Shown: piece by piece, positions 34,866 to 44,556 of the stretch
Numbering within the stretch: position 1 is the first letter of the stretch
How the letters are laid out: every line of letters starts with the position of its first letter
Assembly (NCBI GenBank): GCA_011503125.2
Contig: WWBZ02000033.1
Span: 620,001 to 684,000 of the forward strand
Direction: 5' to 3'
From: Botryosphaeria dothidea
Lineage: Eukaryota > Ascomycota > Dothideomycetes > Botryosphaeriales > Botryosphaeriaceae
Length of the DNA: 64,000 nucleotides
The notes under the pieces: model-generated
Seen by the model: the letters and a program-made list of their open reading frames with translations, nothing else
Database searches by the model: none
What the model was told of the DNA's origin: nothing
Position numbers and translations under genes: made by a program

Positions 34866-36668
34866 TTAGAGCCAGAGGTATTTGCGGCACTTCCGAGCGC
34901 CACAAAGGCACTTTACTGGCTTCAATCCACCTTCGTTCCTCTCATCGGGGTTGATTTGGGCCTCGTCGTCCTCCTCATCTTTGTCGAGGTAGTCGAAAGT
35001 AAGCTCCTCGTTCGGTGCAATATCACGGATGGCAAAAAAGGCTATTTCATAAACCCTGGGGTCGTGGCGGTTGTAGGAGACAACGTACTGCCCGCAGTTG
35101 GGCTCACATGAATGATTCATGAATCGGGTTGGTCCTCCTTTGAACTCCCCATCAATAACGTACATGTCTTCCTGCTCTAGACCTTGGGCTTCCGCGAACT
35201 TGTCGAGTGAATAAAGGTATGAGTCCTTAGTGCCATGACGAGCGCCCTTCTCGCGCCGGGTAGCTTCTGCGTCCGTGATAATCTCGCCGCGATACGTGTC
35301 GATGAACTGGCCAACGCGGAGAGCCTCTTTGCAGCGCAGACCCCAGCCTCTGCCATTCGATGTCTTGAAGATCTCAAGCCGAACCTGTCTTCCCTTCTGG
35401 ACTACGCGGGTCTTGCAACCCGGTCCGCACATGCAATTTTCATTGCACTCGTAGATTGGGTAACGGCGGTCAAGATAGAATGAAACCAGGCACCCGGCTT
35501 TCTCGGCGCTCGTACGCGGGCCGCTGCTGTAGTATGGAAATTTCTTAGGAAGTCCGAAGGTGTCGCTGTAATAGCTGCCACCAGCTGCCTTGATCGCCTC
35601 CCAACGCTCGCGTTCTTCGGGAAGCATTCGAACGGTGTCGTTTACGGCGGCATACTCGAGGCATTCGCAAATCTTCGAGTATTCACAACCCATATTCTGA
35701 CCCATGTGAGCCTTGCATTTAGAGCATCCTGTCCGAGTTGCCGGATCCGCAGGGTAGACCCCCTCTCCAAGGATATTCTCACGGATGAACTCGAAGCTAA
35801 GCGGAGGTGAGGTGGTATCAATCGTGTTTACTAGCGAGATTTTTGGGCCAGGTAAGCTGTCGAGTCTCCTCATAACCTCCGCACGTATCCTGGCAGCAGC
35901 GGCTTCTGTGTTGGCTGTCTTTGCTGCAACCATCATGGCGGGGGTTGGTACGTGTCGAACATCAATACGGGGGACGTCGGTTGATGCCGGAATTGCTGGG
36001 TTAAGCGCAGCTGCTATAGGAACAGGTACGGCTATGGTAAAGCCATCCTTGACGGCAAGTACGGCGTTGTACACCTTGACATCATCGGATCCGTGGCTGC
36101 CGGTCGGTGGTGTTGCAGAAGCAGGTGAATTCAAGCGAGAACTCGAAGAGACCGATGAATCATCACGAAGGCGGTCCACAGGCGACGCGCGCGCCTCGTG
36201 GTCGGCGTTGCGCTTGCGCTTTCCAGCTTTGCGCGGAGGACTGTACAGCGGTCACGTGAGCGGCGCGCAACCGGGAGTGAGAGCTCGAGGCGGCGGCAGC
36301 AACATACCTCAGTAGAGACTCAAGGTACGCCTGTACTTGAAGCAGGCAGAGATTCAGCTCTGAAAGACGATGCCATGAGAAGGGAATCTCCGTCGGGCTC
36401 GATGAATTAACGTCTGGTGTCCACCGTAGCAGATACTCCTCCTCGCTCTATGAGGTAGTTAACATCGACTGCACCACACCCTGTATGAACGAATTGAACT
36501 TACGTCGGCATTGGTATTGCGATGACTGACAATCTCTTCTACCTAGGAGCTGTTAGCGACGCGTTTGACGCGTGAACGGGTGCGCGTCGCGGATGCTGGC
36601 CCGAGACATGGCTCTGTACGCACCTTAGAACCGCAGACCGGCCGTCCTATAAGGACCTTCGCATTCAT
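34866..36668 (-). CDS. kmt1: Chromodomain-SET histone H3K9 methyltransferase (KMT1; Clr4/SUV39/DIM-5 class)
   Basis: Minus-strand exons 36624-36668, 36504-36542, 36308-36447 and 34866-36240 join in frame to 532 codons. Residues about 16-75 form a divergent chromodomain (VEEIVSHR, EEYLLRW, then IPFSWHRLSEL, QVQAYLESLL). A basic stretch follows (PPRKAGKRKR). The pre-SET zinc cluster (CSKCKAHMG, GCEYSKICEC, CNENCMCGPGC) spans about 247-350. The SET domain has GWGLR, RFMNHSCEPNC (Asn450) and ELTFDY (Tyr492). The post-SET CLCGARKCRKYL ends the protein. These are all the elements of an active SUV39-type H3K9 methyltransferase, which in Neurospora (DIM-5) directs heterochromatin and DNA methylation to RIP-mutated DNA. 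The major exon alone lacks an ATG; the start at 36668 comes from three small upstream exons with GCTAAC-type branch sites. RIP-mutated repeat DNA begins 67 bp upstream of that ATG. Confidence 0.9.
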
Positions 36669-36734
36669 CGGTTCGTCCTAAGCAAAAGCATCAGTACAGC
36701 TGTACGCGAAGACATATCCTTAGTAAGCTTTGCG

Positions 36735-37084
36735 TTCTAAGAGGATATAGGCCTATTCTTCTAAGGAAAAAGATATAAAGATAATAATCTTAAAAGCTTT
36801 TTAAAAGAGAAAAAACTTACCTTAGATCTTCTAGATCTAAATTAAAAAAGGTTTAAAGTAGTTAGTAGAGTAGTAGAATTTTAGGATCTTTAGAAAGATC
36901 GTTCGTTAGATCGTAAGCGAAAAGCGCTTATTAAGCGATATATAATACGCTAAACCTAAATTAGATAAATTAAGATACTTTATTAAAAAGGCCGTTGCTA
37001 ATTTCCTACCCCCCCTCCCTTATCGATAAGCTTATCGATAAGGCTAGTGCCTTAGTATAAAATATCTTAAAGAGATAGTTATTA
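36735..37084. repeat. RIP-mutated repeat remnant next to the KMT1 promoter
   Basis: CpA is absent and TpG almost absent across about 300 bp, while TpA is very common. The change from normal composition is abrupt and occurs just upstream of KMT1. I cannot identify the original element. It contains a perfect palindrome at 37018-37043. Confidence 0.75.
37018..37043. repeat. 26-bp perfect palindrome
   Basis: Both halves read CCTTATCGATAAG, giving two ATCGAT sites around an AAGCTT centre. It lies in RIP-mutated DNA between KMT1 and the LTR inverted pair. Function unknown; it could extrude a hairpin. Confidence 0.85.
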
Positions 37085-38128
37085 TGTTACGAACCCCAGG
37101 CCACACGGACTTTAGTACCCCAAGGGCAGGAAGCCCGCACGGGAGAAAACACTGCAGGGACCAAGCTCCCGCACGACCAGCGGAGCCGCACTACAATAGA
37201 TCCCGCACGGGAAGGTCAGCCCCAAGGAAGTCGGCGCTTAAGAGATTAGTCACCAAGACCAAGGCCCGTACGGGAGGAAAGCCCACGAGGCACAAGGAAA
37301 ACAACGGAGCGCCGATGAGTCAGAAAACCCGTAGGGGAACGAGCTGTCGGCAACGTTGGGCGGTTGGGGAACGGTCAAGAGAAAGGTGGTTATCACATCC
37401 GTTCGCCAGGACAGAAAACGGCTTTCGGAAAAGAGGCATAAGCGCCCGCGTCACGTGGGCTCCACCGGACCCACCTTGGATCTCTACTGATCCAACACCC
37501 ACTGGATCAGGGAAGATCCAAACACCATATCAGATTGTCATAGCTTTCCTACTGTATATAACCACACTTATTAGATAGTACTTTGAGTTGACCACGAAGG
37601 TCAAAGTACTATCTAATAAGTGTGGTTATATACAGTAGGAAAGCTATGACAATTTATGGATCGAAATGACTGATGGATCAGTCGTGGTGTTGGATCAATC
37701 TGAGGGTTGAATCAGTGCTAAGGCTTTTGATCCATGAGTGGGTCTAGTGGGGACCACGTGACGTAGGCGCTTATGCCTCTTTCCCGGAAGCCGTTTTCTG
37801 ATCTGGCAACCGGACGTGATAACCACCTTTCTCTTGACCGCTCCCGCTCGACGACAGTCTCTTGCGGGTATCGTTCCCCTGTGGGTTTCCTGACTTAGCG
37901 GCGCTTCGCTGGTTCCTTGGTGTCTTGCGGGCTTGTCTCCCGTACGGGCCTTGGTCTTGGTGACTAATCCCTTAAGCGCCGATTCCCTTGGGGCTATCCT
38001 TCCCGTGCGGGATCTTTGGCAGTACGGTTCTTTTGGCCGCGTGGGAGCTTGGCCTCTGTGGTAGTCTTTCCCGCGCGGGTCTTCTGCCCTTGGGGTGCTA
38101 CAGTCCGTGTGGCCTAGGGTTCGTAACA
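37085..38128. repeat. Head-to-head family-3 LTR arms forming a 1.04-kb inverted repeat
   Basis: The left arm begins TGTTACGAACCC and the right arm ends GGGTTCGTAACA, so both outer ends are the same LTR terminus. The arms are identical for about 55 nt on each side of a 14-nt centre (near 37577-37596). They diverge with substitutions and indels further out. Each arm carries CCCG-NN-CGGG motifs (37134, 37202, 37265; 37939, 38002, 38070). CpA and TpG are normal, so unlike its neighbours this stretch is not RIP-mutated. The same LTR family, RIP-mutated, recurs at 51514-51559 plus 62526-63046. No clear TSD flanks the whole pair (TATTA on the left, GAAAC on the right). Confidence 0.75.
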
Positions 38129-38202
38129 GAAACCGTTGGTTTTTACGCCTAAATTATTAAAAATCTTCTTATACTATTAAAGATTACTTATATTAACTAA
38201 AC
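38129..38202. repeat. Short RIP-mutated AT-rich linker
   Basis: 74 bp between the inverted LTR arms and the LINE target-site duplication. It is AT-rich and mostly free of CpA. Its pre-insertion continuation should be the segment starting at 50869. Confidence 0.5.
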
Positions 38203-38216
38203 CTACTATAAAGCTA
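38203..38216. repeat. 5' target-site duplication of the composite LINE
   Basis: CTACTATAAAGCTA, repeated exactly at 50855-50868. A 14-bp direct repeat flanking the 5' A-run and the TATC-rich 3' end is typical of target-primed LINE insertion. Confidence 0.9.
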
Positions 38217-39279
38217 GAAAAAAACATGACCACGCCAAAAAATCGACCCCAAGCTACGGCGCCGGGAGAGGGCCCCAGGGACTCTCCTAGGCCCAGCGAG
38301 ACTCGAAATACCACTCAGAGCAGCTGCAGCCACGTTGTGGTTGATGTAGAAGCCGCAGGAAGGGGCGAACAGCCCCCTCCAGTGACCACCTCTACCCAAC
38401 CACAGCGCACCCCCAACAAACCGCAGAACACCCAGTACAGCGTAGAATACGTTGAAAGAGCCTCAAAAACAGCAGATACCCTCCTCTAAGCCCTACAAGC
38501 ATCCGCTGGCCTCCCTTCAGTCCTCTCCAGTCAGATGAAAAATTTTCTCGACATTGCCAAGACAATCTTCTAGGATCATATTACTATTTACCAGGAGGCG
38601 ACCACCAAGGAGCCAGGCCTTAAGGATATCCTTAAGGAGGTCCAGCAGGTCCAGAAGGCAGTCAGCCAACTCTAGACTACTCCCACGCCCGCAGTACCTA
38701 GCTAGGCCAATATTACAGCCCGAGCAGCCCTAAAGCCCCCTACCCCCCCAACTACTACTAAGCTTACCCTATACTTCCCGGATAAGACTAATAGATAGGA
38801 GGTTACCAACCTCACTAACGAGGCCATTATTAAGAAGATCTAGGCAGGGAAAAGCCTAGCTTATAAAAGAGTACTAGCGGCTAAGAAGCTCCCTAGTAGA
38901 GACGTTAAGCTCTTTATACCTAATGCTTAGACTAGAGCAGCCCTCCTCTAGAATTAGGAATAGACTATAGGACTAGATAGGGAAGTCCGTCCTAACTAGC
39001 AGCTCTACTCAGTGCTAGTCCACAACGTTCCCCTTAAAGATATTAACACTAAGAACCCCTAGACCGCCTAAACCCTTTAGAATTAGAACCTATCCTTATA
39101 TCTAGGACTACGTATTAGCAAGCTAGCCTAGCTAAAAAGAAAGCTCCTAGAGGGGAAGACGTACTTAGCTATTATCCTTAGTACTATAGACCCCGAGGCA
39201 GCTAACTAAATTATTACTAAAGGACTTATTAGTAACTATACTCTCTATATAGTAGAGTACTATAGTATAACCTTGACGT
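38217..39279 (+). repeat. Duplicated 5' segment of the LINE
   Basis: Starts AAAAAAACATGACCACGCC and parallels 39280-40345, including the ORF1 start (ATG at 38226). It then breaks off into the 5' A-run of the second start without any target-site duplication at the junction. The two starts differ in the extent of RIP: stop codons interrupt this copy sooner. Confidence 0.85.
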
Positions 39280-39287
39280 AAAAAAAC

Positions 39288-40750
39288 ATGACCACACCAA
39301 AAAATCGACCCCAAGCTACGGCGCCGGGAGAGGGCCCTAGGGACTCTCCTAGGCTTCGCGAGTCCTAAAACAGTACTCAAGACAACTGCAGCCGCGAAGT
39401 AGTTAATGTAGAGGACACAGGAAGAGGCGAACAGCCTCCCCCAGTGACTACCTCTACCCAGCCCCAATACACCCCTAAGAAACCGCAGAGCACCCAGTAC
39501 AGCGTAGAATACGTTGAGAGAGCCTCAAAAACAGCAGACACCCTCCTCCAAGCCCTACAAACATCCGCTAGCCTCCCTTCAGTCCTCTCCAGCCAGGTAA
39601 AAAATTTTCTCGACATTGCCAAGACAATCTTCCAGGATCATATTACTATCTACCAGGAGGCAGCTACCAAGGAGCCAGGCCTTAAGGACATCCTCAAAGA
39701 GGTCCAACAGATCCAAAAGACAGTCAACCGTATCCAGGCTACCTCTACACCCACACCCAACACTCGCAGCTGGGCACAAATTGTAGCCCAAGCAGCCCCG
39801 AAGCCCCCTACCCCCCCAGCCACCACTAAACTTACCCTCCACTTCCCAGAGACAGTAAATAGACAAGAAATAGCCAAGCTCTCAAATGAGGCAATTATCA
39901 GAAAGATCCAGACAGGAAAAAGCTAGGCGTGCAAGAAAGTACTTGCTGCTAAGAAGCTCCCCAGTGGAGACGTTAGGATCTTTATACCGGATAAAGCAAC
40001 TAGAACAGCTCTTCTCCAGGACCAGGAATGGACTACAGGACTAGGAAAAGAAGTTAGGCCTAACCAGCAGCTATACTCAGTGCTAGTACACAACGTCCCT
40101 CGAGAAGGAATCGACACCATAGACCCCCAAGCCATCTAAACCATCCAGGAGCAGAACCTATCTCTACACCCAGGACTACGTATTAGCAAGCTGGCCTAGC
40201 TAAAGAGGAAGCTCCCAGAGGGGAAAACTCACTCGGCTATTATCCTTAGCACCACAAACCCCGAAACCGCCAACTAGATCATTAATAAGGGGCTTATTAT
40301 TAACTTTGCTATCTATATAGCGTAGTACTATAACGTAGCCTTTACAGTAACCTAGTATTTTAAGTGCCAGGCCTACGGATATATTACTAACCATTATAAA
40401 AAGGAGGAAAAGTGCGGACAGTGTAGTAAGGCATATAATACTAGGGACTACCCTAAGGAAAGTATATAGTACGTAAACTACTCTTAAAGGCATATAGCCT
40501 AGAGTAACTCCTGCCTAGCACGTAGAGCCTACCATGCTAAGGCCGCCTAGGCCCGCCTAGTAGCACTAGAAAGGCACCGGGAAGGACCCCTAATAACTAA
40601 AACACAGCCTTAAACTAACTAGTTAACCGTTAGACTAAGAAAGAGGATTAGAGAGAAGGAGCCGGTTAAGAGGGGACTAGGCAGGCCAAGAGACTTAAGC
40701 CGCCCCCCGCCTCCTAACTAAATAAGGTTCACCGGACTTAATAGCTCACA
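39288..40750 (+). pseudogene. LINE ORF1 (gag-like nucleic-acid-binding protein), RIP-disrupted
   Basis: Starts at the ATG at 39288 and stays open for about 212 codons before the first TAG. It encodes a Pro/Thr-rich N-terminus, a helical segment (VEYVERASKTADTLLQAL) and SQVKNFLDIAKTIFQDH. Downstream, past several in-frame stops, a Cys/His cluster typical of LINE ORF1 zinc knuckles is visible at about 40366-40450 (CGQCSKA and neighbours). The early part keeps more CpA than the rest, so RIP damage is uneven. The end is approximate. Confidence 0.75.
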
Positions 40751-40799
40751 ACACGCCTTAGAGGAGCCCGCGGGAACTCCCTTCTTACAGCCTATACTA

Positions 40800-43769
40800 C
40801 TAGCCCCCTCGTAGCCGGACCTAGAGATGGAAGGAAGTTAATATTAGACATAGGCTCTCTCTCTATTGTATAGTATAACGTCTATAAGAGTAAGAATAGA
40901 GTAATACTCCCGCTCTTTAAGGAAGTAGACCTAAAGATCTACTATATCCTAGCTATCTAGGAACCTTAGAGAAACCCGAGGGTTAAGATAATAGTAAGAT
41001 ACCCTACCTACTATATAGTTTTTCCCTAGAAGGAAGTAGCAAGAACCTACTTCTTTATAAGCAAGGCTATTAGCCCCGACTCCTAGCAAGCAACAGTCTA
41101 TTTACTAGATCTTATTACACTATCTCTTATTACTAGGATATATATAATCTATATCTATAACTACTATAATCCCCCGCTAGCCTCTTATACTAGTATAGCG
41201 CTAGAAACCCTATCTCTTCTACCGGAAGTTCTTAGAAAACTAGGGGAGTATATTCTCCTAGGGGACTTTAACCTCTACTATCCTATCTAGAGAGGTATAA
41301 CCTTCCTAATATACTATACCCTAGCGAATAACCTAATTAAGATAGCTACCGCAGCTAATCTTAACCTAGCTCTTCTAAGGGGCACTATTACTAGACGAGA
41401 TAGTAGCAGCGAGAGTACTCTAGACCTTATCTTTATATTACGGTAGCTAGAGAAGAGAATCCTTAGCTATAGAGTTAGCTAGGAGCTCGAATTATCCTCT
41501 AACCACCTACCTATCCTTACTATACTTAATTTTTCTCCTACTTCCGTAGAACTACGCTCCCTAAGGCCCTAGTAGAAGAAAGTAGACTAGAAGAGAACTA
41601 ATAATATGCTCTAATTAAAGCTCGAATACCTTAAAGCAGCCCCTCTTAATACTAAAGTAGACCTAGATTACTTTACTATACTACTCTAGAAGGCTATCTA
41701 AAGAATAATCTAGAAGACTATTCTAGTAGCGAGACCCTCGCCCTAGGCCTCTATATAATAGATAAAGGAGTATTCGGACCTAGTATACTAGGCTAGAGTA
41801 GCTAGAAGGAAGTAGACGGCTATAGGGAGGGAGAAGAACTAGATAGTATACTAAACTATTACTAATAGTAAGAAGAGGTAGATTAGAAGAGATAGAATAA
41901 AAGTATGGCGCAGAATAGTAGCTAAGATTACTTCGAACCTATCTACACTCTAGAAGCTCTTAAAGTAGGCAAGAATAAGGGTACTAGAACCTCTAGCCCT
42001 ACCTTAGTTCCTACCCCTCTAGGGAGTAGATAAATAACTATATTACGATAACTAGTCTAAGGCAGAAATCCTTACTAACTAGTTCTTCCCACCTCTTAGG
42101 GCTACCGACCTCTTAGATCTAGATAGGTATATATACCTAGTACTAGTAGAGATTCTCTAAGACCTTACTAAAGAGTAGGTCCTCTATACTATTAAGAAGC
42201 TTCCTCTAGACAAGGTACTAGGCCTAGATAAGATTACTAATAGGTTTCTAAAGTAATACGCTAAGACACTAAGGGGACCCCTTACTAGGCTCTTCTAGGA
42301 ATGCCTTGTACTTAGATACTACCCTAGATAGTTTAAAAGCTCTATTACCGTAGTCCTTAGGAAACTATAGAGGGACGACTATACTAAAGCTAAGTTATTT
42401 AGGCCGATTACTTTACTTAATACGCTAGGGAAGCTACTTAAGAGGATTATAGTAGATAGAATCTCCTAGGCTACTAAAGTATACGGCCTACTTCCTAATA
42501 TATAGATAGAAGCTAGGAGAAATAGATCCGTAGTAGTAGCTCTTAACCTACTTATAGAATAGATCTATACTATCTAGATATAAGACCTAGAGCTAGTAGT
42601 TTTAGTCCTTAGCCTAGATATCTCGGAAGTATATAACTACGTATCTTATAGAAGGCTTCTCTATAATATAAAGATAGTAAAACTCCTAGAATAGGTAGAA
42701 AGATTTACCCGATCCTTTCTATAGGACCGTACTACTTAGCTATCCTTCGGAGACTTTACTAGTCTACTAATCTAGACCTTAACCGGGATTCCCTAGGGAT
42801 CCTTACTATCGCCGATACTCTACCTATTCTTTGCTTCTAATCTACTTATATAGCTACGTAGGGGCAATACCTTCCCCCTTAGATTCGTCGATAATACTAA
42901 TATCCTAACCTTTAGTAGATCTATAGAATAAAACTATAGAATACTAGAGGGAGTATACTAAGTTTACGAGTACTAGGTAGCTACCTACGGGTTAGCGTTC
43001 TCGCTAGATAAGTACTACCTTATCTACTTTATAAGAAAGCCGAGGAGATTTAATATAGTAGTAGATATCCGCATCTCTAGATTTGCTAGATACCTAGAGC
43101 CTACGATAAAGATTCTAAGAATCTACGTAGATAATAAGCTTAGATAGAGACTCTATATTAGGGAAATAGGAGCTAAGGTAATTAAATAGTATATATCTCT
43201 CTCCCGACTCGTAGTATCTACCTAGAGAGCCTTATTTACTAAAGCCCGCTATATCTATACGGCCGTAGTAAGGCCAGCCCTTACTTATAGCTATAGAGTA
43301 TAGTATGCCCCGGAGGGGACCCTAGGGTGGAGGAAAATAGCTATCTAGCTACTATAGAAGATCTAAAACTAGTGCCTACGTACTATCTTAAGAGCGTATA
43401 AGTTAACTAGTATATAAATCTTAGAGTATAAGACGGAGATTCCTCTACTCTTATTATACCTAGATAAACTAGTACTAGCCTAAACTATTAGAGCTAGAGA
43501 TAGCCTAGTTATAGTAGTAGTAGAGGAAACTTACTAGAGTATTAAATAGATAGCTAGGGCTACTCTAAGTACTAAAGATGCCGCTAGCCTAGCTAGGAGA
43601 TCCCTACTTAGGAAAAAGGTAAACTCCCTCTTTTACTACTACCCCCCTACCTACTAGAGCCTCCTAGAGCGAATAAGACTACGTATAATATATAGGAATA
43701 AGTAGAAGGAGAGATAGATAAAGTTTACTAGCTAAGAAAGGTAAGGTAAGCTAGTAGCCTAAAGTATAT
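40800..43769 (+). pseudogene. LINE ORF2 (endonuclease-reverse transcriptase), RIP-disrupted
   Basis: No long frame remains, but motifs survive between TAG/TAA codons: ILAI-stop-EP near 40950 (APE endonuclease), LLGDFNL at 41255-41275, a GS-LSPILYLFFAS block near 42800 and FVDN at 42884-42895, the mutated F/YxDD catalytic site. RPALTYG appears near 43275. This order is that of Tad/I-type LINEs. The frame resumes at 49810 after Gypsy-1. Nearly every stop sits where CAG, CAA or TGG would give TAG or TAA by CpA transition. Start is approximate. Confidence 0.75.
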
Positions 43770-43953
43770 TGTTAGGGCTTAACCTCAGGATGATCGCTAA
43801 AAGGTATATTGCGCTATGTACGTTAAGCTAGACTTAAGGAGAAAGAAGAGAAGACGTAGAAGAAAGGAAAGAGTTATATACAAGGGAGGCTTGGCGTCAC
43901 GTGACCCGCCGATGATCCTCTGAGGCTTGATCCTGAGGCTTCAGACTCTAACA
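43770..43953 (-). repeat. Gypsy-1 3' LTR
   Basis: 184 bp, plus-strand ends TGTTAGGG and CTCTAACA. Nearly identical to the 5' LTR. A TATATAA box on the minus strand is shared by both copies. Confidence 0.92.
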
Positions 43954-43956
43954 TCA

Positions 43957-43975
43957 CTCCCCCCCTCCTCTTCCC
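43957..43975 (-). other. Gypsy-1 polypurine tract
   Basis: Minus-strand GGAAGAGGAGGGGGGGAG immediately before the 3' LTR, the expected place of the plus-strand primer for reverse transcription. Confidence 0.75.
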
Positions 43976-43982
43976 GGTTCGA

Positions 43983-44038
43983 GAGGTTGCGGGTTCGAAT
44001 CCGGGTGGGGACTGTTGCTTTTTTTTTTTTTTTTTTTG
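43983..44038 (+). other. tRNA-3'-half-like sequence followed by T20, antisense to Gypsy-1
   Basis: GGTTGCGGGTTCGAATCC matches a tRNA T-arm/B-box and is followed by GGGTGGGGA, like an acceptor strand, then 20 T (44019-44038) like a Pol III terminator. The 5' half of a tRNA is not present and the T-stem has mismatches, so it is not a functional tRNA gene. Confidence 0.45.
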
Positions 44039-44064
44039 ACCTTTCTCTGTTTTTGACCCTTCCT

Positions 44065-44145
44065 GCCCTGCTTGCCTTGCTTGCCTTGCTTGCCTTGCTT
44101 GCCCTGCTTGCCCTGCTTGCCCTGCTTGCCCTGCTTGCCCTGCTT
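44065..44145. repeat. 9-bp minisatellite in the Gypsy-1 3' region
   Basis: Nine tandem units of GCCYTGCTT; units 2-4 have T and the others C at the fourth position. It lies between the chromodomain end and the polypurine tract, outside the coding part. Confidence 0.9.
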
Positions 44146-44556
44146 GTTTGTTGGTCGCGTTTTGGTGGGTGTGGGTATATGGGTTGAAAAAGCGAACCCT
44201 GAATCATCAAACGGCTACATGGCGTAGTTGGAAACTTGGCTGACCGACAGCAGGTGCGGTGATACGTGCCTTAGGGTGGCGACATCCCTCAGTTGACTGG
44301 CTCCTATGAGCTTGTCGACTGGCTGTCGAATTGAGGGCCTGCCTGTTGGCAGGAAGAGGGTTGTCCGGCACGGGACTAGGTCCTGTGGTCTGTAATGCCC
44401 ACACTAGGTGACCGCTTGTGCCTCGCTCGCCCTCGGGGCGGGTGGTGCAGTGCTCATCTGGTGTGTGCAGGCTCGGCTCCGGCCGGGCCAAACCGCTTGA
44501 CTTTTTGTCCACTGGTAGTCTACGCTTGGTTCCCTCCTAGTCCTATTCTAGTTCCC

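Noticed and set aside
37085..38128. A DNA transposon with 0.5-kb terminal inverted repeats or a foldback element
   Set aside because: The arms match an LTR family seen with an internal gag-like region at 62526 onward, there is no transposase, and no matching TSD flanks the outer ends.
43983..44011. Functional tRNA gene
   Set aside because: Only a T-arm and acceptor-like 3' part are present, with T-stem mismatches and no anticodon arm or D-arm at the right distance.
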